14,657 nucleotides of DNA, taken from assembly GCA_944324625.1 (NCBI GenBank), contig CALUWZ010000026.1, positions 1 through 14,657 on the forward strand, read 5' to 3'. The notes under the pieces were generated by a model that searched no databases, was not told the origin of the DNA, and worked only from the letters and a program-made list of their open reading frames with translations. A program made the translations under genes and the position numbers. This document shows, piece after piece, positions 5,768 to 13,234 of the stretch (position 1 is the stretch's first letter; each line of letters starts with the position of its first letter). Source of the DNA: an uncultured Mailhella sp. GTDB lineage: Bacteria; Desulfobacterota; Desulfovibrionia; Desulfovibrionales; Desulfovibrionaceae.

Positions 5768-8578
5768 TTACTTATTATCAAATTCCCTTACACACTCAGC
5801 GGCAAAAGCAAGTTCTTCGTCATAGCCCGAAACCTTGCCGTCAATTTTGGCATACAGAACTTTTTGCAGAATACGGCCGATATGCGGTCCCTGTTTCATG
5901 CCAAGGGCAATAATGTCATTTCCCGTCACATCTATTTTTTCGTAGCGCACCTGATAAATATAGTAAGAAAGCTGTTTTTTTATTTCTTCGCCGAGAATTT
6001 CTTCAAGCCGTACAATCATATACAAAACAGCTTCCATGGCCAGATTTTTCAGCAGCCTGTGCAGAACACTCAGCGGTTCACCGTTTTTAAACCATTCTTC
6101 CACTTTGGGCTGAACCTGTATAAGCATGGAACGCACGGCAAGATAATTTTCTGTCTGCAAAGGCGATAAGGACAGACGTTCCAGCAATTCTTTAATATCA
6201 GCGGCAGAAACGCCCTTATTCATGGCAAGCACAAAGAAAAGCACATTGTCGATTTCTTCTTTCAGATACAGCATGCGGTACCAGTCAAGCACACGGTATG
6301 CTTCGGTAACAAAATTAATTTCCTCGTCCGTACCAAGCTCAAGGCAGGGATGAATTTCTTTGAGCAAACCGAAATCCTGCATGCGCAAAATACACTGCAG
6401 GGCACTTTCTTCACGCAAAATGATTTCAAGCTCCGTCAAAATGCGTTTTCCGTCCAGCTTCTGCATAACCTGCAGGGCTATGGCATTGCGGATAAGCCTG
6501 TCGCACTGCATGCAGATTTTAAAATCATAGCGCTGTTCAAACCGAATGGCGCGCATGGCACGGGTCGGGTCATCCACAAAGCTGAGAGCATGAAGCATGC
6601 GTATGGATTTTTGTTTGATATCGCCCTGCCCGTCAAAATAATCTTCAAGTTCACCGAAACTGGAGGCATTCAATTTAATTGCCATTGCATTGATGGTAAA
6701 ATCACGGCGGGTTAAATCCATGCGGATGGAAGAAAGCTCAACAGTAGGAAGAACGGCCGGGCTCAGATAATATTCCAGACGGGCAGTAGCCACGTCAACC
6801 CTAAGTTCCTGCTGCGCATACTCAAAATGCAGATTTTTGTCTTCCAGCCCCGAAGAAGGAAAAAGCACGATTGCCGTCATAAATTCCTTATGTTCCCGCA
6901 CACGGCCGCCCAGCCGGCCTGCCAGATAATGGGCAAACAAAATGCCGTCACCTTCCACAACAAGGTCTATATCCATATTGGGCCAGCGCCATTTTTCCCT
7001 GTCCATAATCAAATCGCGGACAAAACCGCCCACTACGTACACGGAAACGCCCATCTCCTCGGCAAGCTCCCCTGCCATTTCCAAAAGTCTGACACATTCT
7101 TTCGGCGTACGTACCCGCAAAAGACGCTGCACATTGCGCTTATTCAGACGGTGCGCCTTTTTTTTGGTCATCGAAGCACTTTGCTCATCAAGGAAAAGAC
7201 GCACCAAATCGGTTCGGGTGACAACCCCGATAACGGGCAGATCCTTGTACATGTCTTCGGTCAGTTCCTGTCCGCCGAGAGTCTGGGAAGCCACAATAGG
7301 CACAAGACGCTGCCTGTCCTCAATAATAATGTCCATAAGGGTCTGCAGATCGGTTTCCAGTGTGGCGCAGCGGATATTTCTGCTCATAAACTGGCTGACG
7401 CTGCACATTCCGAACCCGTGCTTTACGGCCTTTGCGGCGGTCTGGTATTCCAGAATGCCCACGCAGCATTTGGTTTTTTCAACCCAGACAGGAATAGCTT
7501 TAAAACCGTAATGCATCATTGCATCCGTAGCACTGTTGATGCTGTCGTTCTCGTCAATGCCGATGACAGGCGCAGACATAAGACGGCGCACGGTCTTGTC
7601 TTTATGGGAAAAAAGCATGATTTGGCTTTCAATGAAAGTCAAGACTTCATGCATGCTTTTATCTTTCACCGTGGCAGCAGCGGCATAGGCATGGCCTCCG
7701 CCTCCGAGCAGGGTCATAATCTGACCGACATCCACGGAATAATCCTTGCTTCTTGCCACAACCTGCACCTTGCCGTCCATAGCCGCCACCATAAACAGCA
7801 CATCACAGGGATAAATTTCCAAAAAAAGCGGCGTCAGTGAGGCAATATCATACAGGCATTCCTCAAACTTGGAATGGGCAAGCGCAAATTTAATGCCTGC
7901 AATATCGTAAAATCTCGCAGATTCCACCAAATCGTTCAAAGCAAAAAGCTGTTCTTTATTGATTTGCTTGCTGACATAAGGCGTAACAAAATCCGGTTCA
8001 AAACCTTGGCCGATGAGCCACGTCAATACCTTGGCATCACGGACGCCGACGGAATTATAGGTAAATGCGCCCGTGTCTGAATAAAGGCCGAGACCGAGCA
8101 AATGCAGAAACTCGCAGGGAACGGCGTCATGGTGTTTTTGGATTTCTTCGCAAATCAGCGTGCAGGTTGAGCCTGCGATTTCAATCACTCCGCTGTCAGC
8201 TTTGATATTGGTCTGGGGATGATGATCAAAAATAATAATTTCAACGTCCTTGTTCTGCTGAAGGTCTTCGCAGTCATGCCTGAATCCGAGCTTGTCAAGC
8301 AGAGGCTGGATATGGGTCAGACGGGTTGTGTGCGAACAGTCCACAACAACAAGACGTTCTATATTTTCAAAATCCGCCTCTTTGGGCGTTGCATAGGAAA
8401 ATAAAGGATCAATGACTTCATGCACAAAGGCCTGCACGATTTTTTCCTGCGAACCGGGATACACAATCTGAGCATGCGGGAAAAAAACAGATACGGCAAA
8501 CAAAGAACACAATGCGTCGAAATCCGCATTTCTGTGGCAGGTAATGAGCGTTTTTTTGGGAAGATATGTTATGTTCAT
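5768..8578 (-). CDS. Multidomain tRNA nucleotidyltransferase (CCA- or A-adding) fused to a DHH phosphoesterase and CBS pair
   Basis: A 936-residue protein. I chose the ATG at 8578 (AAAGG 7 bases upstream; MNITYLPKKTLITCHRN fits the family start) over an upstream start at 8632. Domains in order: a DHH phosphoesterase with HRNADFDA (15-22), VDCSH (about 79), DHHPQ (about 119), a SDTGAF motif and a DHHA1-type GGGGHAYAA (about 292); two CBS domains (about 334-462); then a class II Pol-beta-type nucleotidyltransferase with VVGGFVRD, DIDLVV (two metal-binding Asp, about 535), RRDFTINAMA (about 624-633) and DPTRAMRAIRFEQRY (about 670-684). A helical body and tail ending near ALGMKQGPHIGRIL complete it. 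Known: the transferase repairs or completes tRNA 3' CCA ends; in some bacteria proteins of this long type add only the terminal A. The DHH part is probably a nuclease or phosphodiesterase. All metal ligands look intact. It follows the flagellar genes by 88 bases on the same strand. Confidence 0.92.
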   Translation of the reverse strand: MNITYLPKKTLITCHRNADFDALCSLFAVSVFFPHAQIVYPGSQEKIVQAFVHEVIDPLFSYATPKEADFENIERLVVVDCSHTTRLTHIQPLLDKLGFRHDCEDLQQNKDVEIIIFDHHPQTNIKADSGVIEIAGSTCTLICEEIQKHHDAVPCEFLHLLGLGLYSDTGAFTYNSVGVRDAKVLTWLIGQGFEPDFVTPYVSKQINKEQLFALNDLVESARFYDIAGIKFALAHSKFEECLYDIASLTPLFLEIYPCDVLFMVAAMDGKVQVVARSKDYSVDVGQIMTLLGGGGHAYAAAATVKDKSMHEVLTFIESQIMLFSHKDKTVRRLMSAPVIGIDENDSINSATDAMMHYGFKAIPVWVEKTKCCVGILEYQTAAKAVKHGFGMCSVSQFMSRNIRCATLETDLQTLMDIIIEDRQRLVPIVASQTLGGQELTEDMYKDLPVIGVVTRTDLVRLFLDEQSASMTKKKAHRLNKRNVQRLLRVRTPKECVRLLEMAGELAEEMGVSVYVVGGFVRDLIMDREKWRWPNMDIDLVVEGDGILFAHYLAGRLGGRVREHKEFMTAIVLFPSSGLEDKNLHFEYAQQELRVDVATARLEYYLSPAVLPTVELSSIRMDLTRRDFTINAMAIKLNASSFGELEDYFDGQGDIKQKSIRMLHALSFVDDPTRAMRAIRFEQRYDFKICMQCDRLIRNAIALQVMQKLDGKRILTELEIILREESALQCILRMQDFGLLKEIHPCLELGTDEEINFVTEAYRVLDWYRMLYLKEEIDNVLFFVLAMNKGVSAADIKELLERLSLSPLQTENYLAVRSMLIQVQPKVEEWFKNGEPLSVLHRLLKNLAMEAVLYMIVRLEEILGEEIKKQLSYYIYQVRYEKIDVTGNDIIALGMKQGPHIGRILQKVLYAKIDGKVSGYDEELAFAAECVREFDNK

Positions 8579-8665
8579 TGCAAAACCTTTATTCCTTGCG
8601 CATAGGGTACAAAAAGCTTTGCAAAGTGTCAACAGCAGGCAGAATAAACACGTTCGCCCGGCTGG

Positions 8666-9082
8666 CTACAATAAATTTTCTTTTTTCAGAATAAGTTCTA
8701 TTTCGTCTTTGGCCAGCCCTGTTTTTTGGGCTATCATGTCACTGTTCATGCCTTTTTTTCGGGAATTTAAAATCACTTCCCGCAAAAGATAGGGGGAACG
8801 GCTGATTTCTTCAGCCTGTTTCAGAAGTTTTTTCAGCATGAAAATCCGTTCTTCCATGGCTATGTTCAAACGCTCGAGTTCTGCCTGACGCTGGACAAAC
8901 GTAGCCACCAATTCCTGCTCAAGATTGGCATTGCGCACCATTCTGTCCATAAGTTCGTCCTGATTGTTCTGCATGGCAAGCAAAACCTGCTCCGATTTGC
9001 GCAGGCGTTTGAAAAAAACAAGTACAAGAACAATCAAAACAAGTTCAGCCGCAGTCAAAACTGCGAACACAAGCAGATCCAT
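8666..9082 (-). CDS. Membrane-anchored coiled-coil protein with C-terminal HTH-like segment, flagellar operon (unknown function)
   Basis: A 138-residue protein; ATG at 9082 with AGGGG upstream, overlapping the tail of the preceding gene. Seen: one membrane helix at residues 3-24 with RLRK after it (N-out, C-in expected), a coiled coil at roughly 28-90 rich in Glu/Gln/Leu, and a C-terminal stretch 99-135 (REVILNSRKKGMNSDMIAQK...) with the spacing of a small helix-turn-helix. This layout recalls flagellar-operon proteins such as SwrB of Bacillus or the DUF2802 type, but I see no sequence identity strong enough to name it. Its place in the fliA-cheY-fliL operon suggests a flagellar assembly or regulation role (inference). 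Confidence 0.8.
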   Translation of the reverse strand: MDLLVFAVLTAAELVLIVLVLVFFKRLRKSEQVLLAMQNNQDELMDRMVRNANLEQELVATFVQRQAELERLNIAMEERIFMLKKLLKQAEEISRSPYLLREVILNSRKKGMNSDMIAQKTGLAKDEIELILKKENLL

Positions 9083-9090
9083 AATTTCCC

Positions 9091-9408
9091 CTATACTTTG
9101 GCATTGACCAGCTTGCCTGCCAAAGGATTATGATAGGACGGACAGGTTTCCACGTCTTCTTCTTTTTCGCGGTGCTGTCTGTATGTTTCCTGATAAGCGG
9201 AATTATTCCCCCCTCCGTCACGGCTGACAAGACCGGATTCGGGGTCTTCGGCGGTTTTTTCCAATTTTTTGCTTTCTTCTGCCACAATCTGGGAAGCCAC
9301 AACCTGTGCCACCTGCGCAAAAGCATCCTGTCTTGCGGCAATACCTGTTATGGTTGCAGACATTCCCTGCTGCTGAGCATTAAGGAGCGGTACTATTTCG
9401 TTGCTCAT
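9091..9408 (-). CDS. Small conserved-looking protein of unknown function in the flagellar operon
   Basis: A 105-residue hydrophilic protein; ATG at 9408 with a strong GGAGG just upstream, 22 bases after fliL. The first 45 residues (MSNEIVPLLNAQQQGMSATI...) are helical and Ala/Gln/Val rich; the rest is charged, probably disordered, and contains a DGGG turn. No signal peptide or membrane segment. I do not recognise it. Position between fliL and the membrane coiled-coil gene, with 8 bases to the next start, shows it is a true operon member. Confidence 0.72.
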   Translation of the reverse strand: MSNEIVPLLNAQQQGMSATITGIAARQDAFAQVAQVVASQIVAEESKKLEKTAEDPESGLVSRDGGGNNSAYQETYRQHREKEEDVETCPSYHNPLAGKLVNAKV

Positions 9409-9430
9409 AAGCCCTCCTCAACAAGCAAAA

Positions 9431-10123
9431 CTAAAAAATCAAAAAACTGTCTATATACAGATCGTCAATTTTCCCGTTAACAACATATTTATTGACTGCT
9501 TCAAGCAGACCCAGCTTAATTTGCTGCTGATTCGTCGTATCAAGAAGTGTCGCGGCATCCTGAATTTCCAGATAATAATAAATAGCATCCCTAAGAACCT
9601 TCTGATTATTGGAAATTTCATGATACACATCAAAATCCGACGTACTTAAAATAAAGCTTGCCTTGACAAAGCGTATGACGCCGTTTACGTCCGTACATTC
9701 CAAAACAAAAGGATCAAAAGCAACCTGAAAAACTTTCGGCGCAGATCTGACTTCCTGACTCGGAACCACAATCACATTTTGCAGAACAGGCTCTTCCTCA
9801 AAAAAGCGCGGCACTGCAAAAACAGCCAAAACCGCTATTAAAAGAAAAGCAACACCCGCGCCGATGAGAATATATTTTTTCTTTTTGGAAGGAACCTTGT
9901 CTTCCTGTTCATTCGTTTCGGCGATTTCAGTCTTGCTTTCTTTGTCTGATTTCTGTTCTTCTTTTGTTTCCTGAGCATTATCCAAAAAAGGAGCATCTTC
10001 AAGGTCAAGCTCAACCTTGTTTGAGGCCAGTGCAAGAAAATCGTCTCCGTCTGCGGCAGCAGGCAAATTTTCATTGCCTGCGCTTTCTATTGTCTGCGCT
10101 TTCTTTTCCTGAACTTGGCTCAC
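9431..10123 (-). CDS. fliL: Flagellar basal-body-associated protein FliL
   Basis: A 230-residue protein beginning at GTG 10123, with AGGGG 7 bases upstream. It has an unusually long acidic cytoplasmic N-terminus (about 80 residues, rich in Glu/Asp/Lys), one membrane helix at 84-105 after a KKKK stop, then a periplasmic SPFH-like domain. The end LRDAIYYYLEIQDAATLLDT...LLEAVNKYVVNGKIDDLYIDSFLIF is the FliL signature. Known role: surrounds or supports the MotA/MotB stator at the flagellar base and helps torque output. It follows cheY by 22 bases. Typical FliL is 140-180 residues, so the extra length is all in the N-terminal tail. Confidence 0.88.
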   Translation of the reverse strand: MSQVQEKKAQTIESAGNENLPAAADGDDFLALASNKVELDLEDAPFLDNAQETKEEQKSDKESKTEIAETNEQEDKVPSKKKKYILIGAGVAFLLIAVLAVFAVPRFFEEEPVLQNVIVVPSQEVRSAPKVFQVAFDPFVLECTDVNGVIRFVKASFILSTSDFDVYHEISNNQKVLRDAIYYYLEIQDAATLLDTTNQQQIKLGLLEAVNKYVVNGKIDDLYIDSFLIF

Positions 10124-10145
10124 GGCACTGCCCCTTTTTTACGGC

Positions 10146-10526
10146 TTAGGGGAAAATTTTGTCAATTTTCTTTTTAAGTGTGTCCGCAGTAAAAGGTTTT
10201 ACGATATAATTGGTTACTTTTGCCTGCGCAGCTTCCAGAATGTTTTCCTGCTGAGCTTCTGCCGTAACCATTAAAAACGGCAGATGTCCGATTCTCTGAT
10301 CGGCACGCACTTTTCTGAGCAGTTCAATGCCTGTCATCTGCGGCATATTCCAGTCAGAAACAATAAAATCAATTTTTTGCTTTTGAAGAATTTCCCAAGC
10401 CGTAGTGCCGTCATCAGCCTCAACAATATTATTGAAACCGATCTGGCGGAGAATATTTTTTACAATACGGCGCATTGTGGAAAAGTCATCAACAATAAGA
10501 ACTTGCATATTCGGATCAAATGGCAT
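10146..10526 (-). CDS. cheY: Chemotaxis response regulator CheY
   Basis: A 126-residue single receiver domain; ATG at 10526 with GAGGG 5 bases upstream. The acidic pair D13/D14 (LIVDDFSTMRR), phospho-acceptor D58 (VSDWNMP), switch T88 (MVTAE) and K110 (YIVKPF) are all in place, and no output domain follows. Known role: phosphorylated by CheA, it binds the motor switch and changes rotation. Location next to fliA and fliL rather than in a che operon fits the motor-binding CheY. A sigma-28-like -10 box lies just upstream, so it may also be transcribed late. Confidence 0.93.
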   Translation of the reverse strand: MPFDPNMQVLIVDDFSTMRRIVKNILRQIGFNNIVEADDGTTAWEILQKQKIDFIVSDWNMPQMTGIELLRKVRADQRIGHLPFLMVTAEAQQENILEAAQAKVTNYIVKPFTADTLKKKIDKIFP

Positions 10527-10544
10527 AATTCCCTCATTTGTGTT

Positions 10545-10570
10545 TTTATAATAACTGTATCGGCAATATA
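10545..10570 (-). promoter_or_regulatory. Possible sigma-28 (FliA) promoter in front of cheY
   Basis: On the minus strand GCCGATAC (10557-10564) matches 7 of 8 bases of the sigma-28 -10 element GCCGATAA. It lies in the only large gap of the operon (79 bases), about 30 bases before the cheY ATG. The matching -35 TAAA box at the usual distance is poor (TTTA), so this is tentative. Confidence 0.35.
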
Positions 10571-10605
10571 TTTAATTTCTAAAGGTTTTGCGCTGAAAAT
10601 CCTTG

Positions 10606-11355
10606 TCAAAACAAATCATCATTACCAAAACAATGTGTAAATTCCCTGCGCAGTCTGGATATTGCCTGAGAATGCAGCTGAGAAACCCTTCCTTCCGTGA
10701 CACCGAGAACCTCAGCAACTTCCCTCATATTCAGTTCTTCGGTGTAATAAAGAGATAGTACCAATTTTTCTTTATCTGTCAATCTGTCTATCAAAGAGGC
10801 TATTTTTTCAGTCAGTTCATTGAACACGGTATCATAAAACGGTTCGCCGTTTTTGTCTGCCTCATTGGCAAGCGTATCTTCGATACTGTCCAGCGGAATG
10901 GCAAGCTGGCTCTGCAGTGCCTCCATTCCCTGATGAATTTCTTTTTCATTAAGTCCGGTACGGGCATGAATTTCTTCAATAGTGGGCTGTCTGCCGTATT
11001 CCTGTTCAAGCTGCCACACTGCTTCGTCAAGCTGACGCACACGCTGTCTGAGCCCGCGTGAAAACCAGTCAAGCCGTCTAAGCTCGTCAAGCATGGCACC
11101 GCGGATTCTGCTTTCCGCATAGGTTTCAAAACGAATGCCCAAATCCGCTCGATATTTCTTCAAAGACTCCATAAGTCCGAGCGTACCGGCACTGATAAGC
11201 TCGGCCATATCAATATTTTTCGGCAGCTTGGCTTTCATTCTGTAAGCCAAATAACGGATTTGCGGGGCATAGTGCCTGATCAGCAGTTCTTTTTCAACAG
11301 AGGAAAAGTCGTCCCAAACTTTCTCTCCGGATTCCATTTCTACCCAAGGAGTCAT
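10606..11355 (-). CDS. fliA: RNA polymerase sigma-28 factor for flagellar genes
   Basis: A 249-residue protein; ATG at 11355 with AGAGGA upstream and only 3 bases after the flhG stop, suggesting translational coupling. Region 2 spans roughly 28-95 (LLIRHYAPQIRYLAYRMKAK, then DMAELISAGTLGLMESL and FETYAESRIRGAMLDELR, a FliA hallmark). Region 3 covers about 110-145, and region 4 is the helix-turn-helix REVAEVLGVTEGRVSQLHSQ at 211-230. Known role: directs RNA polymerase to late flagellar and chemotaxis genes. An anti-sigma FlgM is expected elsewhere. Confidence 0.95.
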   Translation of the reverse strand: MTPWVEMESGEKVWDDFSSVEKELLIRHYAPQIRYLAYRMKAKLPKNIDMAELISAGTLGLMESLKKYRADLGIRFETYAESRIRGAMLDELRRLDWFSRGLRQRVRQLDEAVWQLEQEYGRQPTIEEIHARTGLNEKEIHQGMEALQSQLAIPLDSIEDTLANEADKNGEPFYDTVFNELTEKIASLIDRLTDKEKLVLSLYYTEELNMREVAEVLGVTEGRVSQLHSQAISRLRREFTHCFGNDDLF

Positions 11356-11358
11356 ACA

Positions 11359-12180
11359 CTATCCTCTAAAGAGAAGTTTTTTCCAGAAAAATTTGATATT
11401 TCCGTCTAAAATTTCGGGACTGTCCATTTTCTGTACTTTCACAGTCAATTTCTCCAATGCCTTGGAAGCTTGAGAATTGGGTTCGCCGATACAGAACGGA
11501 ACCTGTGCCATAATGGATTTGCGCACGGCACCGTCCTTTGGAATATGGCCCAGATAATCAAGGCTTACCCCTTCCAAAAAATGATCGCAGGCTGCATAAA
11601 GCCGTGAATAAATTTCTTTGGCCAAAGCCTCGCTTGATGCGGAATTGACCAAAATATTGAAACTGCCGACACCGTGGCGCTGTCTCAAAACTTTAATGAG
11701 CGCATAGGCATCGGTCAAAGAAGTAGGTTCTGTTGTAAGAACCACCAGCCTTTCCTGTGCGGCAACATTGAAGTACAGCACATTGTCATGAATGCCTGCT
11801 CCCGTATCTACTATAAGATAATCAATTTTTTCGTCAAAATCGTCAAACGCTTCCAAAAGCTCCAATTTCTGCCCTGTTTCCAAAGTCATCATGTCGCTGA
11901 CCCCGGATGAAGCAGGAAGAATCTGAAAACCGTAGGGCGTATCATAAAGAATTTCCGTCAGACTTTTCCCTTTGAACAAATCATAAACGGTATACTGCGG
12001 AGTCAGCCCCAAAATCACGTCAACATTGGCAAGGCCGAGATCTGCATCGACCAAAATAACCCTTTTGCCCTGTTTTGCCAGACAGCAGGCCAAATTGACG
12101 GATATATTCGTTTTTCCGACACCGCCTTTTCCTGACGTGACGGCAATAACTTTCGGCATTGTTTGATTATCTGTATCCAT
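11359..12180 (-). CDS. flhG: Flagellar number regulator FlhG (MinD-like ATPase)
   Basis: A 273-residue protein; ATG at 12180, 4 bases after the flhF stop. The deviant Walker [11 protein letters not shown] at 16-25, the switch strand [16 protein letters not shown] near 44-59, and [15 protein letters not shown] (Walker B) near 127-141 define a MinD/ParA-family ATPase of the FlhG (YlxH) type. The C-terminal [11 protein letters not shown] segment is suited to membrane contact. Known role: with FlhF limits flagellar number and works on C-ring assembly. Odd: the N-terminus is only [10 protein letters not shown] before the first strand and has no DQAxxLR motif, which in classical FlhG stimulates the FlhF GTPase. 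Confidence 0.93.
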   Translation of the reverse strand: MDTDNQTMPKVIAVTSGKGGVGKTNISVNLACCLAKQGKRVILVDADLGLANVDVILGLTPQYTVYDLFKGKSLTEILYDTPYGFQILPASSGVSDMMTLETGQKLELLEAFDDFDEKIDYLIVDTGAGIHDNVLYFNVAAQERLVVLTTEPTSLTDAYALIKVLRQRHGVGSFNILVNSASSEALAKEIYSRLYAACDHFLEGVSLDYLGHIPKDGAVRKSIMAQVPFCIGEPNSQASKALEKLTVKVQKMDSPEILDGNIKFFWKKLLFRG

Positions 12181-12184
12181 ACCC

Positions 12185-13234
12185 TTATCCCTTTGGCAGC
12201 TGATGTTTTAAAATCAGACGCCATATTTGCGCCTCATCGGCAGGCAGCAGCGTTCCCTGCAGTTCCGCACCGAATGACAGCGCAGAAACAGGCATTGCCG
12301 TCCAGACGGCTATATTGATGAGTTCCGCAAAATGCTCTGCCTCATCAAGTTTTGTCCACACTAGGCTTGACGGAAAAGCACTTTTATAGCGTTTTAAAAT
12401 TTCTTTCAGATATTGATAATGCGGTGAAAGAACAATATGCACGTGAGCCTGCACGGATTCAAGCCCGAACATGCGTAACTTATCTTCCAATTTTTCATTT
12501 TTTGCAAGCCCCTGCATGTCGATAAATATGCAGTTTGCGTCACCGCAGGCTTTCAGCGCGGCAAACATGGCCTCTTTGTCGGGAGCCTCAAAATACGGAA
12601 AACCCGACAAATCCGCCCAGTGCCGAAGAACAAGGCGCCCGTTTCCGCGCAGGCTGTCGGTATTGATAAAAGCAACCTGATGATGCGGTTTCTGCTGTTT
12701 GCGCAGAAGCGCCATGCGCAGGGCAGTGCTTGTTTTTCCCGCACCGTACGGACCTGTTATGATATGAATGCGCTGAGGATAATTTTCAAACACAAAACTT
12801 TTTACGGGAACAAAAGATGCCAAAATTTTGAGCATGGAAGGCTCTTCCGCACATTTAGCCGTGAGCATATTGTAAAACTCGACAATCACGTCGCTTTCCA
12901 CGCCTTCACGCTGAAGATATTCCAAGGCAACACGCTGATGCGGCGTAAGCTTTTCCAAATGAAGTGAAGGCTGCATAAGCGCATAAATATGGTCTTTGAG
13001 CCTGCTCCATTCCTTATGCCAGTCATCCCAGCCGCTCGGCACAAAAGATCCTGAAGCTTTTTCCTGACTTTTGGCCTGCTCGGTCCGTTCGGTTCCTGCC
13101 GTGATTTCAAAAACCCGGCAGCCGTCCTTCTGCCTTTCCCTGCTGGACAAAATCACGGCATCACTGCCAAGTTCCGCTTTTATGGCGTCAAGAACTTCTT
13201 TTGTGCTGTTTCCCGTATATGTTTTAACCTGCAT
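12185..13234 (-). CDS. flhF: Flagellar biosynthesis SRP-type GTPase FlhF (divergent)
   Basis: A 349-residue protein; ATG at 13234 shares one base with the flhA stop (TAATG). N-terminal B domain: [33 protein letters not shown] (1-33). A helical N domain around 85-150 is followed by the G domain: P-loop [10 protein letters not shown] 161-170, [10 protein letters not shown] 191-200, IDMQG 238-242, TKLDEA 294-299. Known role: marks the site of flagellum formation at the cell pole and recruits the FliF ring. Odd: G2 normally reads TDTYRIGAVEQL and G3 DTAGR; here both differ (RGNGRLVL and DMQGL), so GTP hydrolysis may be changed, while the P-loop and TKLD remain. Confidence 0.9.
   Translation of the reverse strand: MQVKTYTGNSTKEVLDAIKAELGSDAVILSSRERQKDGCRVFEITAGTERTEQAKSQEKASGSFVPSGWDDWHKEWSRLKDHIYALMQPSLHLEKLTPHQRVALEYLQREGVESDVIVEFYNMLTAKCAEEPSMLKILASFVPVKSFVFENYPQRIHIITGPYGAGKTSTALRMALLRKQQKPHHQVAFINTDSLRGNGRLVLRHWADLSGFPYFEAPDKEAMFAALKACGDANCIFIDMQGLAKNEKLEDKLRMFGLESVQAHVHIVLSPHYQYLKEILKRYKSAFPSSLVWTKLDEAEHFAELINIAVWTAMPVSALSFGAELQGTLLPADEAQIWRLILKHQLPKG

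Noticed and set aside
6827..7840. A 337-codon plus-strand open frame
   Set aside because: It lies wholly antisense to the nucleotidyltransferase/DHH/CBS gene, whose motifs are all preserved. The peptide is His/Phe rich, low in normal protein character, and has no ribosome site.
8579..8632. An upstream start giving the nucleotidyltransferase 18 more residues
   Set aside because: The extension MTLCKAFCTLCARNKGFA is Cys-rich and unlike the family. The internal ATG at 8578 has AAAGG at good spacing, and DHH proteins begin close to the HRNAD motif.
9130..9480. A 116-codon plus-strand frame
   Set aside because: It is antisense to the 105-residue flagellar-operon gene and the end of fliL, with no ribosome site and a Phe/Cys-rich composition typical of shadow frames.
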